64,000 nucleotides of DNA from Hyphomicrobiales bacterium. GTDB taxonomy: Bacteria > Pseudomonadota > Alphaproteobacteria > Rhizobiales > Beijerinckiaceae. Where the stretch lies: positions 248,001 to 312,000 of the forward strand of contig JAFLCX010000002.1 in the NCBI GenBank assembly GCA_017302635.1. Reading direction: 5' to 3'. Each line of letters opens with the position of its first letter. Position 1 is the first letter of the stretch. Positions 9,717 to 20,224 of the stretch are shown in pieces. Both the position numbers and the translations under genes were made by a program. The notes beneath the pieces were generated by a model, which was given only the letters and a program-made list of their open reading frames with translations, made no database searches and was not told the DNA's origin.

Positions 9717-10880
9717 CGGGCTGCTCGCCGCTGATGACAAGCGCCCGCTGGCGCCGCCTGTGCCGGAAATGCGCGGCTGGCTGGGCCGGTACCTGCGCCT
9801 TTCTCCGCTCAATCAGCGGCGCCTCGCGAATTTCCGCGCGAACAGGCGCGGATACTGGTCGTTCTGGATTTTCCTTGTTCTGTTTGTGTTGAGCCTTTTC
9901 GCCGAGTTTCTCGCCAATGATCGGCCGGTTTTCGTCTCCTACAAGGGCGAGTGGTTGTTTCCGGTTGTGGTCGATTATCCGGAGGAGAAATTCGGCGGAT
10001 TTCTCGCGGTGACGGATTACCGCGACCCGGTGATTGCCGAGGAGATACGCGCCAACGGTTTCATGGTTTTTCCGCCCATCCGCTTTCATCATCGCACGAT
10101 CAATCGCGATCTTCCTGTGCCTGCACCCGCTCCGCCGACCTGGATGCTGACCGAAGCGCAATGCGCGTCTGCTCTTGCGAAATCGGGCGGCAAAACCTGT
10201 CGCGATCTCGAATGGAACTGGCTCGGCACTGATGATCGCGGTCGCGATGTGGTGGCAAGGCTGATCTACGGGTTTCGCATCTCGGTGCTGTTCGGGCTGG
10301 TGCTGGCGGTTTTTGCTTCGGTGATTGGTATCGCGGCGGGCGCTGTGCAGGGGTATTTTGGCGGAAAGATCGATCTCGTTTTCCAGCGTTTCATCGAGAT
10401 ATGGACCTCGATGCCGTTGCTTTATCTGCTGATCATCCTCTCGGCGGTGATTACGCCGAGCTTCTTCATCCTGCTTTTCATCCTGCTGTTGTTCAAATGG
10501 ACTTCGCTGGTGGGCGTCGTGCGGGCGGAATTCCTGCGCGCTCGCAATTTTGAATATGTGAATGCGGCGCGCGCTCTGGGCGTGGGTGATCGTGCGATCA
10601 TGCTCCGCCATATCCTGCCCAATGCGATGGTTGCGACGCTGACCTACCTGCCCTTCGTGCTCAACTCCTCGATCACGACCCTGACCTCGCTCGATTTCCT
10701 CGGCTTCGGCCTGCCGCCCGGTTCGCCCTCGCTTGGGGAACTTCTCCAGCAGGGCAAATCCAACCTGCAAGCGCCTTGGCTCGGCCTTGCCGGCTTCGTG
10801 GTGATCGCGACCATGCTCTCGCTCCTGATCTTCATCGGCGAAGCCGTGCGTGATGCTTTCGACCCGCGAAAGACTTTTGC

Positions 10881-10884
<4 letters not shown>
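9709..10884 (+). CDS. yejE: Peptide ABC transporter permease, YejE type
   Basis: The second permease, 391 residues. It begins with a soluble N-terminus, then a first membrane helix ([19 protein letters not shown]). A periplasmic region containing two cysteines follows ([19 protein letters not shown]), and this segment is typical of YejE. The core DppC-like permease domain has [14 protein letters not shown] as its EAA loop. The start is taken at ATG 9709; a GTG one codon earlier is also open. The stop overlaps yejF by four bases. Confidence 0.92.
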
Positions 10885-12485
<1,601 letters not shown>

Positions 12486-12567
12486 GTTCGGTCCTGTTGT
12501 TGTGTTTTGTTCATTGAATGTCGTTTAGGAACACAGCCCGACTGATCTCTCCCGGAGCCTTGCCAGA

Positions 12568-14103
12568 ATGTCCAAAGCCTCTTTCCCGAAAGCGCGCGCC
12601 GACCTGAAACCGAATACGGCTGCTTTCGAGCTCAATCCGCTCGTCAAGCCCACCGGTTTTCGTGAATACGATGCGCGCTGGTGGTTCGGGCATCCCGGCT
12701 CGGAAAAGCCTCCGGAACTCAACCTCCAGGGCGTGCAGGCTCTCGGCATGGGCATCGGCACCTATCTCGGTGAAACCGGCGTGAAGAAGCGCGTGGTCGT
12801 GGGGCATGATTTCCGCAGCTATTCGGCCTCGATCAAACTGGCGTTGGTGGCAGGGTTGCTGGCCTCGGGCTGTGAGGTTTTCGATATCGGCCTCGCGATG
12901 TCGCCGATGGCCTATTTTGCGCAATTCGCGCTCGATGTGGAAGCGGTGGCGATGGTCACCGCCTCGCACAACGACAATGGCTGGACCGGCGTGAAGATGG
13001 GGGCCGCCCGCCCGGTGACCTTCGGTCCGACCGAAATCAACCGCATCAAAGAGATCGTGCTCAACGCGGAATATGCACCCGCGAGTGGCGGCGCCTATCA
13101 TTTTGTCGAGAACTTCTTCGAGAACCACTATTTCAAGGAACTCACCAGCCGCCCCAAGCTGAAGCGCAAGCTGAAGGTCATCTGTGCCTGCGGCAACGGC
13201 ACGCCGGCGGCCTTTGCACCACAGGTGCTGGAGGCTCTGGGTTGTGAGGTGATCCGTCTCGATTGCGACCTCGATCACACCTTCCCGCGCTACAATCCCA
13301 ACCCGGAAGACATGGAAATGCTGCATGCTATGGCGCATGCGCTGAAGGAACACGGCGCGGATGTGGCTCTCGGGTTCGACGGTGACGGCGATCGTTGCGG
13401 CGTTGTCGACAACGAGGGCAACGAGATTTTCGCCGACAAGATCGGCGTGATGCTCGCGCGCGATCTCGCGGCACTCAACCAGAACGCTTTGTTCGTGGCG
13501 GATGTGAAATCAACCGGACTGTTCGCGACCGATCCGGAATTGATCCGCCTCGGTGCCAGAACCGATTACTGGAAGACTGGCCATTCCTACATCAAGAAAC
13601 GTGTCGCCGAACTCGGGGCGGTCGCGGGCTTCGAGAAGAGCGGGCATTTCTTCTTCAATCCGCCCGTGGGCCGCGGCTATGATGATGGTCTCGTGACCGC
13701 CATCGCCGTGCTCGACATGCTGGATCGTAATCCGGGGAAGAGCATGGCCGATCTTTATCGTGCTCTTCCAAAAACCTGGGCGACGCCAACCATGGCGCCC
13801 CATTGCGCCGACGAGATCAAGTACGATGTCGTCGAACGGGTCGTGAAACGCATTCAGGCGATGCAAGCGGCGGGAGCCTCGATCACGGGCCAGGCGATCC
13901 GCGATGTCGTCACCGTCAACGGCGTGCGGGTCACGGTGGCGGATGGCACCTGGGGGCTGATCCGCGCCTCGTCGAACAAGCCGGAACTGGTTGTCGTGAT
14001 TGAGAGCCCCGTTTCGGAGGCGCGGATGCGCGAAATGTTCAAGGCGATGGACGCCATTCTGCGGGAGCACCCCGAAGTGGGTGCCTACAACCAGACGATC
14101 TGA
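12568..14103 (+). CDS. Phosphomannomutase/phosphoglucomutase
   Basis: An alpha-D-phosphohexomutase of 511 residues that interconverts hexose 6- and 1-phosphates for sugar-nucleotide synthesis. The phosphoserine loop is VTASHNDNGWTGVKMG (near residue 132). The metal loop is GFDGDGDRCGVV (near 270), the sugar loop is KSGHFFF (near 356), and a C-terminal phosphate-binding domain contains IRASSNKPEL. The length is somewhat above the 450-470 of many bacterial ManB proteins. It could use mannose, glucose or both; the sequence does not decide. It converges with the HAD gene with no gap between the stop codons. Confidence 0.92.
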   Translation: MSKASFPKARADLKPNTAAFELNPLVKPTGFREYDARWWFGHPGSEKPPELNLQGVQALGMGIGTYLGETGVKKRVVVGHDFRSYSASIKLALVAGLLASGCEVFDIGLAMSPMAYFAQFALDVEAVAMVTASHNDNGWTGVKMGAARPVTFGPTEINRIKEIVLNAEYAPASGGAYHFVENFFENHYFKELTSRPKLKRKLKVICACGNGTPAAFAPQVLEALGCEVIRLDCDLDHTFPRYNPNPEDMEMLHAMAHALKEHGADVALGFDGDGDRCGVVDNEGNEIFADKIGVMLARDLAALNQNALFVADVKSTGLFATDPELIRLGARTDYWKTGHSYIKKRVAELGAVAGFEKSGHFFFNPPVGRGYDDGLVTAIAVLDMLDRNPGKSMADLYRALPKTWATPTMAPHCADEIKYDVVERVVKRIQAMQAAGASITGQAIRDVVTVNGVRVTVADGTWGLIRASSNKPELVVVIESPVSEARMREMFKAMDAILREHPEVGAYNQTI

Positions 14104-14709
14104 CTAGACATCGAAACCGAAGCGACGGACCTCGGCCCGGAGGTCCGTTTCCGGCGTCACATGGATGGTGGCGAAACCCAATTTCGCTGCACTTTCCACG
14201 TTCTTGGCGCTGTCGTCCATGAACAGGCATTCCGCCGCCCGTTTCCCGTAGCGATCGAGAAACACGCGAAAAATCGCGGGGTCGGGCTTGATCAGCCTCT
14301 CCTCGGCTGAAACGACGCGGCCGTGGAAACGCGCCAGAAACGGATACATTTCGGTGGCTTGGGCCAAGGTGTCTGAAGCGAAATTGGTGATCGCGTAGGT
14401 TGGGATTTGCGCCGCCAGCGCGTCTTCCAGCACCGCCACATTGGTATGCAGAGCATGCGGCACCATCTTGTGCCAATTGGCCCGGAAGGCCCGGATGAGA
14501 TCGGCATAGTCGGGGTGAAGGGCGATCTGCAGCGCCTCGGCCTCGCGCCAGTCCCGGCCGCGATCCTGTTCGAGGTTCCACTCGGGGGGCAGGATTTCGC
14601 TCAGGAAGTGACGGCGCTCCGCATCGTCCGGGATCAGCGGTCGATAGGCGAGGTGCGGATCATAATGCAGCAGCACCTGGCCAATATCAAAGACGAGCGT
14701 CGAGAGCAT
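14104..14709 (-). CDS. HAD-like phosphatase (YihX/epoxide-hydrolase-N type)
   Basis: A 201-residue haloacid-dehalogenase-fold hydrolase. Motif I is VFDIGQVLLHYDP: the first Asp is the nucleophile, and Gly stands where many HAD phosphatases have the second Asp, as in the YihX branch (alpha-glucose-1-phosphatase). Motif III is LIKPDPAIF and motif IV is CLFMDDSAKNV. The ATG at 14709 has a GAGGTGG site just upstream. Its position facing a phosphohexomutase would fit a sugar-phosphate substrate, but that is only an inference. Confidence 0.85.
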   Translation of the reverse strand: MLSTLVFDIGQVLLHYDPHLAYRPLIPDDAERRHFLSEILPPEWNLEQDRGRDWREAEALQIALHPDYADLIRAFRANWHKMVPHALHTNVAVLEDALAAQIPTYAITNFASDTLAQATEMYPFLARFHGRVVSAEERLIKPDPAIFRVFLDRYGKRAAECLFMDDSAKNVESAAKLGFATIHVTPETDLRAEVRRFGFDV

Positions 14710-14916
14710 GGGCCACCTCAGGGCACGGGCGAATCGGAGCATGGCTATTTCGCTCCACCGGCACCGTTCCGTCCAGCGGTCACGGCTGACGTCCAGCCTT
14801 TGGCATCACTCTTGAAGCCAAGGGATTCAACCCGAAATTCAGCCTTTTTTCGGAACAGATGCCCGGTCCTGAGGGCAGATATGTCCTGAAAAGGCGCAAA
14901 CCGGAAGGCGAGACCC

Positions 14917-15603
14917 ATGAAGCCGCATACGGTTCGTATTGTGGTTGCCGACGGGCAACCCATCATTCGCGAAGGCCTGCGGATCTTGCTGGAGCGCCAG
15001 GGCGCGTTCCAGATCGTTGCGGAAGCCGAAAACGGACAGGAGGCCTTGCTCGCCAGCAGCGCCTCCCGCCCAGACGTCCTTGTCTTGGATGCCGGCCTGA
15101 AGCGGATCACCAGCCTCGAACTGGTCACGCGTCTGCTCGAAACCCAATCGCAGTTGCGCATCATCGTGATGTTTCCGCTCGGCGAGACAGCCGGAATGCA
15201 GGCCTTTATGGAAGCCGGGGCGCATGGTTTCGTCTCGAAAGCGGCCTCGCCGGTCGAGTTCATCAACGCGGTTCATGCCGCGATGGGCGGCGGAACATAT
15301 TTCTCGCAGAGCCTCGCGCGGCTCGCTTTCCAGAAACGGCGTATTGCGGCTGAGCCTGTGGCGGGCTTCGGGCTGACAGGACGGGAGATCGAGATCCTCC
15401 GCTTCATCTGCGGCGGTTTTTCGAACAAGGATATTGCGCGCCGGCTGGATCTCTCGGTGCGCACAGTCGAGACGCATCGTCTCAATATCCGCAAGAAGAC
15501 GCGGGCCGAGCGCCTGCGCGATCTGGTGAGTGTCGCGCGGCAGTTGGGGCTTGATGGTGCGCCGTCGGAGCACGCACTTCAGGTTCTGGACCAGGCAAGC
15601 TGA
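14917..15603 (+). CDS. LuxR/NarL-family response regulator with degenerate receiver, orphan
   Basis: A 228-residue regulator: receiver domain (about 5-125) followed by a LuxR-type helix-turn-helix (about 150-215; LTGREIEILRFICGGFSNKD, then SVRTVETHRLNIRKK). The phosphorylatable Asp (VLVLDAGL) and the conserved Lys (FVSKAAS) are present. One of the usual two acidic residues is changed (VVADGQP instead of DD), and the conserved Ser/Thr is replaced in IIVMFPL. No histidine kinase is nearby. The output domain looks intact; whether phosphorylation controls it is unclear. Confidence 0.88.
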   Translation: MKPHTVRIVVADGQPIIREGLRILLERQGAFQIVAEAENGQEALLASSASRPDVLVLDAGLKRITSLELVTRLLETQSQLRIIVMFPLGETAGMQAFMEAGAHGFVSKAASPVEFINAVHAAMGGGTYFSQSLARLAFQKRRIAAEPVAGFGLTGREIEILRFICGGFSNKDIARRLDLSVRTVETHRLNIRKKTRAERLRDLVSVARQLGLDGAPSEHALQVLDQAS

Positions 15604-15710
15604 ACATTTTGCCTCCGGCCGGTGTTAGCAAAGCGCAAACCATAAGCAGGTAGTATTTCAAGCTCTTGGTTCTCCGGGTGGCCGTTCTCGACCCGACGGA
15701 GTTGTTGGTG

Positions 15711-16067
15711 ATGCGTTATGCGTTCAGCCGCCTGGCTTGTGCCGGCGGAATGGTACTGGTCTCTTCCTTCGTCATGGCGGCACCGCGCGGCTATGCGATT
15801 GACATCGACCCTTCCACTCCCACCCTCGGTGACCTGCTGGACCGCGAGGCGCGCGAAGCGGCTGCTCGTCGCGAACAGCAAAAACGGAGCCTGCCGGAGC
15901 GCCCGGCCTCTCCGGCAGCGCTGGCGCCTGCCGATTCCACAGGGTCGATCGGCGGGCCACGGATTACCGCTACTCCCTTTATTCCGCGCGGCGCCGTGAC
16001 TGTGATCCTCCCGCACCCGAAAGTGAATGCGGGGCGACCGATCGGCCATCCTCAGCCACGGCGCTGA
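15711..16067 (+). CDS. Small exported protein of unknown function
   Basis: A predicted 118-residue protein with a clear signal peptide (RLACAGGMVLVSSFVMA, likely cut after an AxA-like site near residue 24-30). The mature part is polar, with an acidic/Arg-rich helix (LLDREAREAAARREQQK) and a Pro-rich tail. I recognise no domain. ATG 15711 is preferred over an upstream ATG at 15666 because it begins directly at the basic n-region. The next gene converges onto it without a gap. Coding status rests on the signal peptide and the reading frame only. Confidence 0.55.
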   Translation: MRYAFSRLACAGGMVLVSSFVMAAPRGYAIDIDPSTPTLGDLLDREAREAAARREQQKRSLPERPASPAALAPADSTGSIGGPRITATPFIPRGAVTVILPHPKVNAGRPIGHPQPRR

Positions 16068-17063
16068 TCAGGCGATTTTCAGCATGATCTTGCCCATATG
16101 GGCGTTGCTTTCCATCCGCTCATGCGCCGCGCGCGCTTCATGCAGCGCGAAGACGTGATCGATCTGGGGACGGATCGATCCGGCTTCGACCTTGGGCCAG
16201 ATCTCGCACAGCACGCGCTCGACAATCGCCGCTTTCAGAGCGAGCGAGCGCGGCCGCAAGGTTGAACCGGTGATGGTCTGCCGCCGGATCATCAGGTGGC
16301 GGAAATCGATTTCGGCGACCGATCCCTTCAGGAAGGCGATGAGCACAAGGCGCCCCTCAATGCCCAGAACGCGCAGGTTACGCGCGATGTAATCGCCGCC
16401 GACCATGTCGAGAATGACATCGACACCCTGTTTGCCGGTTTCTGCGAGCGTCCGTTCGACAAAATCTTCGGAGGCGTAGTCGATGGCAATGTCGGCCCCG
16501 AGCGTGCGGCAGAACGCGATCTTCTCCGGCCCGCGCGCAGTTGCCATCACCCGCGTGCCCATCGATTTCGCCATCTGGATCGCGATCGAGCCGATGCCGC
16601 TTGCACCCCCATGCACCAGAAAACGCTCGCCCCGAGCCAGCCGCCCGCGCGTGACGACGTTATCGTAGACCGTCAGAACATTCTCGGGCAGGGCGGCGGC
16701 TTCCAGCAGCGACAGCCCCATGGGGATCGGCATGGCGAGCGGGGCATCAACGAGCGCATATTGCGCATAGCCGCCACCGGCGACGAGCGCGCAAACAGGT
16801 TCGCCGATCGAGAAGGCCGTCGCACCTTCACCGGCTGCGACGATCAGGCCTGATACCTCAAGCCCCGGAACCTCCGGCGCGTCAGGTGGAGGTGGGTAGG
16901 CTCCCGCGCGCTGCAGGCAATCGGGTCTGTTGACGCCGGCATAGGCGACTTTCACCAGATACTGGTTCGGACCCGGCACCGGGATCAGGCCTTCGGCCAC
17001 CGCTATAACCTCGGGGCCGCCGGCTCCGGAAAACCGGATTTCGAGCATGTGATCCGGCTTCAT
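16068..17063 (-). CDS. NADPH:quinone oxidoreductase, PIG3/QOR type
   Basis: A zinc-free medium-chain dehydrogenase of 331 residues. VNRPDCLQRAGAYPPPP near residue 45 and the NAD(P)-binding HGGASGIGSIAIQMAKSMG near 145 are the hallmarks of the human PIG3 (TP53I3)-like quinone oxidoreductases. No catalytic zinc-binding Cys/His set is seen. It reduces quinones or alpha,beta-unsaturated carbonyls with NADPH in the cytoplasm. The start is the ATG at 17063; an in-frame TTG three codons upstream is less likely. It is divergent from the FAD dehydrogenase at 17150. Confidence 0.92.
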   Translation of the reverse strand: MKPDHMLEIRFSGAGGPEVIAVAEGLIPVPGPNQYLVKVAYAGVNRPDCLQRAGAYPPPPDAPEVPGLEVSGLIVAAGEGATAFSIGEPVCALVAGGGYAQYALVDAPLAMPIPMGLSLLEAAALPENVLTVYDNVVTRGRLARGERFLVHGGASGIGSIAIQMAKSMGTRVMATARGPEKIAFCRTLGADIAIDYASEDFVERTLAETGKQGVDVILDMVGGDYIARNLRVLGIEGRLVLIAFLKGSVAEIDFRHLMIRRQTITGSTLRPRSLALKAAIVERVLCEIWPKVEAGSIRPQIDHVFALHEARAAHERMESNAHMGKIMLKIA

Positions 17064-17149
17064 TGTTCCCAACTTTCATGCGAGATGGAAATGCATCCCG
17101 ACTTCGATATGGTGCAAAGCTCCGACCGTCAAACAAAGTCCAAGATTGC

Positions 17150-18604
17150 ATGAACACGCCTGCTCACGACGCCGAATTCATCGCCCGTTTGCGCGCGATT
17201 CTGGGCGCGAACCATGTCCTGACCGAAGCGCAGGACATCGCGCCGCATCTCGTCGAGGCGCGTCATCTGGCAAGGGGCTCTGCCATTGCGGTTGTGCGTC
17301 CCGGCACGACTGCTGAGGTTGCGCAGGTTGTGAAGGCTTGCCACGCCGCGCATGTGCCCATGGTGGCGCATGGCGGAAATACGGGGCTTGTTGGGGGCGG
17401 CGTGCCGTTTGGCGGGGTGGTGATCGCACTCAATCGCCTCAAGGCCATCCGCGATGTTGATGCTGGAAATTCCACGATGACCGTCGAGGCGGGTGTGGTG
17501 CTGGCCGATATCCAGAGAACGGCGGTCGATGCGGGGTTTCTCTATCCCGTTTCTCTCGCCTCGGAAGGCTCGTGCACCATCGGCGGCAATATCGCGACCA
17601 ATGCCGGCGGCACGGCGGTTCTGCGCTACGGCAACACGCGCGATCTCGTGCTCGGTCTCGAAGCCGTGCTGCCGGATGGCTCGATCTGGAACGGGCTCTC
17701 AGGCCTGCGCAAGGACAATGCCGGGTATGATCTCAAGCACCTGTTCATCGGCTCGGAGGGCACGCTCGGGATCGTGACAGCCGCTGTGCTGAAGCTGTTT
17801 CCTGCCCCCAAAAGCCGATTGACGGCCTTTGCCGGAGCGGATGGCCCGCGCGAGATTGTTGCCCTGTTCGAGCGCCTGCGGGCTGCGGCCGGCGAGATGC
17901 TCACAACCTTCGAGATCATCCCGCGTTTCGGGCTGGAACTCGTGCTGCGCCATTCACCCAGCGCGCGTGATCCGTTCGCGTCCCCCTTTGCTTCCTACGC
18001 GCTGCTGGAGCTGACAAGCCCCAATGCCGAGGCGCCGCTCGAAGCCTTGCTGCTCGATATTTTCGAGAAGGCGCTCGAGGCCGGGGAAATCGGCGATGCC
18101 ACGCTCGCCGCCAGTCGCGCCCAGGGTGATGCGTTCTGGCATATCCGCGAGGGACTGGCCGAATTCCAGAAGCATGAGGGTGCCTCGATCAAGCATGATG
18201 TCTCGGTGCCCATCAGCCGCGTTGCCGATTTCCTGATCGAGACAATTGCGCTGTGCGAAGCCGAGTTGACGGGGATTCGCCCCTGCGCCTTCGGGCATAT
18301 TGGTGACGGCAACATACACTTCAACCTCACGCAGCCTTCCGGCATGGAGCCGCAGGCCTTCCTCGCGCAATGGCATCATTTCAACCGCATCGTGCATGAT
18401 CAGGTTGCGGCGCGCGGTGGCTCGGTCGCCGCCGAACACGGCGTGGGCCTGTTCAAGCGCGATGAGCTGCCGCACTACAAGGACCCTGTGGCGCTGCAAC
18501 TGATGGCGACCATCAAGCGTGCGATGGATCCCCAAAACCTTATGAATCCGGGCAAGGTGATCGCCATCGGCGATGATCTGCCGATGTTCAATCCGGGTGG
18601 GTAG
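17150..18604 (+). CDS. FAD-linked 2-hydroxyacid dehydrogenase (GlcD/D-2-hydroxyglutarate type)
   Basis: A 484-residue flavoprotein with the PCMH FAD-binding domain (HGGNTGLVGGGVPFGGVVIA; SEGSCTIGGNIATNAGG) and the FAD-oxidase C domain. The C-terminal metal/substrate motifs HIGDGNIHFNL and AAEHGVGLFKRD are those of D-lactate, glycolate and D-2-hydroxyglutarate dehydrogenases. With no partner GlcE/GlcF genes nearby, a D-2-hydroxyglutarate or D-lactate dehydrogenase is more likely than the glycolate oxidase complex. An upstream in-frame ATG (17063) would add 29 residues lacking family similarity. Exact substrate is open. Confidence 0.88.
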   Translation: MNTPAHDAEFIARLRAILGANHVLTEAQDIAPHLVEARHLARGSAIAVVRPGTTAEVAQVVKACHAAHVPMVAHGGNTGLVGGGVPFGGVVIALNRLKAIRDVDAGNSTMTVEAGVVLADIQRTAVDAGFLYPVSLASEGSCTIGGNIATNAGGTAVLRYGNTRDLVLGLEAVLPDGSIWNGLSGLRKDNAGYDLKHLFIGSEGTLGIVTAAVLKLFPAPKSRLTAFAGADGPREIVALFERLRAAAGEMLTTFEIIPRFGLELVLRHSPSARDPFASPFASYALLELTSPNAEAPLEALLLDIFEKALEAGEIGDATLAASRAQGDAFWHIREGLAEFQKHEGASIKHDVSVPISRVADFLIETIALCEAELTGIRPCAFGHIGDGNIHFNLTQPSGMEPQAFLAQWHHFNRIVHDQVAARGGSVAAEHGVGLFKRDELPHYKDPVALQLMATIKRAMDPQNLMNPGKVIAIGDDLPMFNPGG

Positions 18605-18625
18605 TGGGTCGGGCCCGATAACGGC

Positions 18626-19399
18626 TCAGTTCGCCGCGAAGCCCGAGCGTTGTGCCCATCCGGTCATGCGCTTCTCGATCCAGGCCGTAATTGCATACAT
18701 TGCGACACCGAGGATCGCGAGAGCGATCAGCGAGGCGAACAGGAGCGGCACGTTAAAATCGGCCGAGGCGCGCGCCATCAGGTTGCCGATGCCGTATTTC
18801 GAAGCATTGTACTCCGCAATCACCGAACCAACATAGGCGAGCGTGATCGCCACCTTCAGCGAGCCGAAGAAATAGGGCATCGAGCGCGGTAGCCCGACCT
18901 TGATCATGATGTCGAGCTTCGAGGCGCCAAGCGCCTTCAGCACGTCCTCGGTCTCAGGCTCGATGGTCGCGAGCCCCGTCGCCACGTTCACCACGATGGG
19001 GAAGAACGAGATCATGAAGGCCGTGAGCACGGCCGGCATCCAGCCCACGCCGAACCAGATCACGAGGATCGGCACCACCGCGACCTTCGGGATCGCGTTG
19101 AAGCCCACAAGCAGCGGGTAGGTGCCAGCATGGACGATGCGTGAGGAGCCGAGCAACAAGCCCAAAGCCAGCCCGAAAACGACGGCGATGCCGAAACCGG
19201 CAAGTGTCATCCAGAGCGTGTGAAACGAATGGAAGGAGAGTTGCGTGCGATATTCCCACATCGCGTTGGCGACGGAGGACGGGGTGGGTAGCACAAAACT
19301 CGAAACCGAAAAGGCCCGGCAGCCAAGCTCCCAGAGCACGAAAAATCCGATCGTGAAAACCCAGGGTGCCAGGGCGATTTTCTGTTTCTGGGTCATCAA
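18626..19399 (-). CDS. ABC transporter permease (SsuC/NMT1 importer type)
   Basis: A 257-residue inner-membrane permease with about six helices. The EAA loop includes ETEDVLKALGASKLDIMIK and the family-typical VLPTPSSVANAMWEY lies near the N-terminus. Such permeases work with NMT1/THI5-type binding proteins on nitrate, sulfonates, pyrimidines or purine-like compounds. It overlaps the ATPase gene upstream by four bases. As the last gene of the purine-oxidation block it probably imports a purine or its breakdown product, an inference from gene order only. Confidence 0.9.
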   Translation of the reverse strand: MMTQKQKIALAPWVFTIGFFVLWELGCRAFSVSSFVLPTPSSVANAMWEYRTQLSFHSFHTLWMTLAGFGIAVVFGLALGLLLGSSRIVHAGTYPLLVGFNAIPKVAVVPILVIWFGVGWMPAVLTAFMISFFPIVVNVATGLATIEPETEDVLKALGASKLDIMIKVGLPRSMPYFFGSLKVAITLAYVGSVIAEYNASKYGIGNLMARASADFNVPLLFASLIALAILGVAMYAITAWIEKRMTGWAQRSGFAAN

Positions 19400-20187
19400 T
19401 GCACGCCCCGTGCTTCGCGGATATGCCCACGCAGTTCATGCACGATTTCTGCGAATTCGGGGCTGTAGGTGATATCGAGATCGCGCGGGCGAGCGAGGTT
19501 GACCTCGCGCTCCGCAACGATGCGCCCCGGGCGCGAACTCATGCAGAAGACCCGGTCAGCCAGAAACACCGCCTCGCGCAGATCATGTGTGACGAGAATG
19601 ACGGTGAACTTCTTCGCTGCGTGCAAATCCCGGATCACGCACCACAATTCCTCGCGGGTGAAGGCATCGAGCGCGCCGAAAGGCTCGTCGAGCATCAGCA
19701 GGCGCGGTTCGTGGATTAGCGCCCGGCACAACGAAGCGCGCTGCTGCATGCCGCCGGAGAGCTGCCAGGGATAGCGCGAGCCGAAGCCCTTGAGGCCCAC
19801 CTGCGCCAGCAGGGCCTCGGCCTTCTCGGTATAGGCGGCCTTCTCTCTTCTCAGCCGCGAGCGATGCGGTTCGACGATTTCGAGCGGCAGCAGCACATTG
19901 TCGAGCGTGGTGCGCCACGGCAGCATCACGGGGTTCTGGAAGGCCATGCCAGCGATCTTCACCGACCGCGTCACCTCGGCACCATCGACAGTCACGGTAC
20001 CCGCGCGCGGAAACTGCAAGCCGGTCGCGAGTTTCATCAGCGTCGATTTCCCGCAACCGGAAGGGCCCACAACCGCGGCGAATTCCCCCTCTTTGACAGC
20101 GATGGAGAGGTCTTCCACCGCGAGGACGCCGCCTTCGCCGCCATAGACGTGCTGCACATGTTCAAGGCGAACGAAGGCGTTGCTCAC
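19396..20187 (-). CDS. ABC transporter ATP-binding protein (NMT1 importer type)
   Basis: A 263-residue ATPase of the TauB/SsuB/NrtD branch. Walker A is [17 protein letters not shown] (near 40), the signature is LSGGMQQRASLCRALI (near 143), and Walker B is LLMLDEPFGALDAFTRE. The order on the minus strand is binding protein, ATPase, permease, with a 37-base gap before this gene and a four-base overlap after it. Confidence 0.92.
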   Translation of the reverse strand: MSNAFVRLEHVQHVYGGEGGVLAVEDLSIAVKEGEFAAVVGPSGCGKSTLMKLATGLQFPRAGTVTVDGAEVTRSVKIAGMAFQNPVMLPWRTTLDNVLLPLEIVEPHRSRLRREKAAYTEKAEALLAQVGLKGFGSRYPWQLSGGMQQRASLCRALIHEPRLLMLDEPFGALDAFTREELWCVIRDLHAAKKFTVILVTHDLREAVFLADRVFCMSSRPGRIVAEREVNLARPRDLDITYSPEFAEIVHELRGHIREARGVH

Positions 20188-20224
20188 GCGGGCTTCTCCT
20201 GCAACTTCTTCAAGGGTCGGGTGA

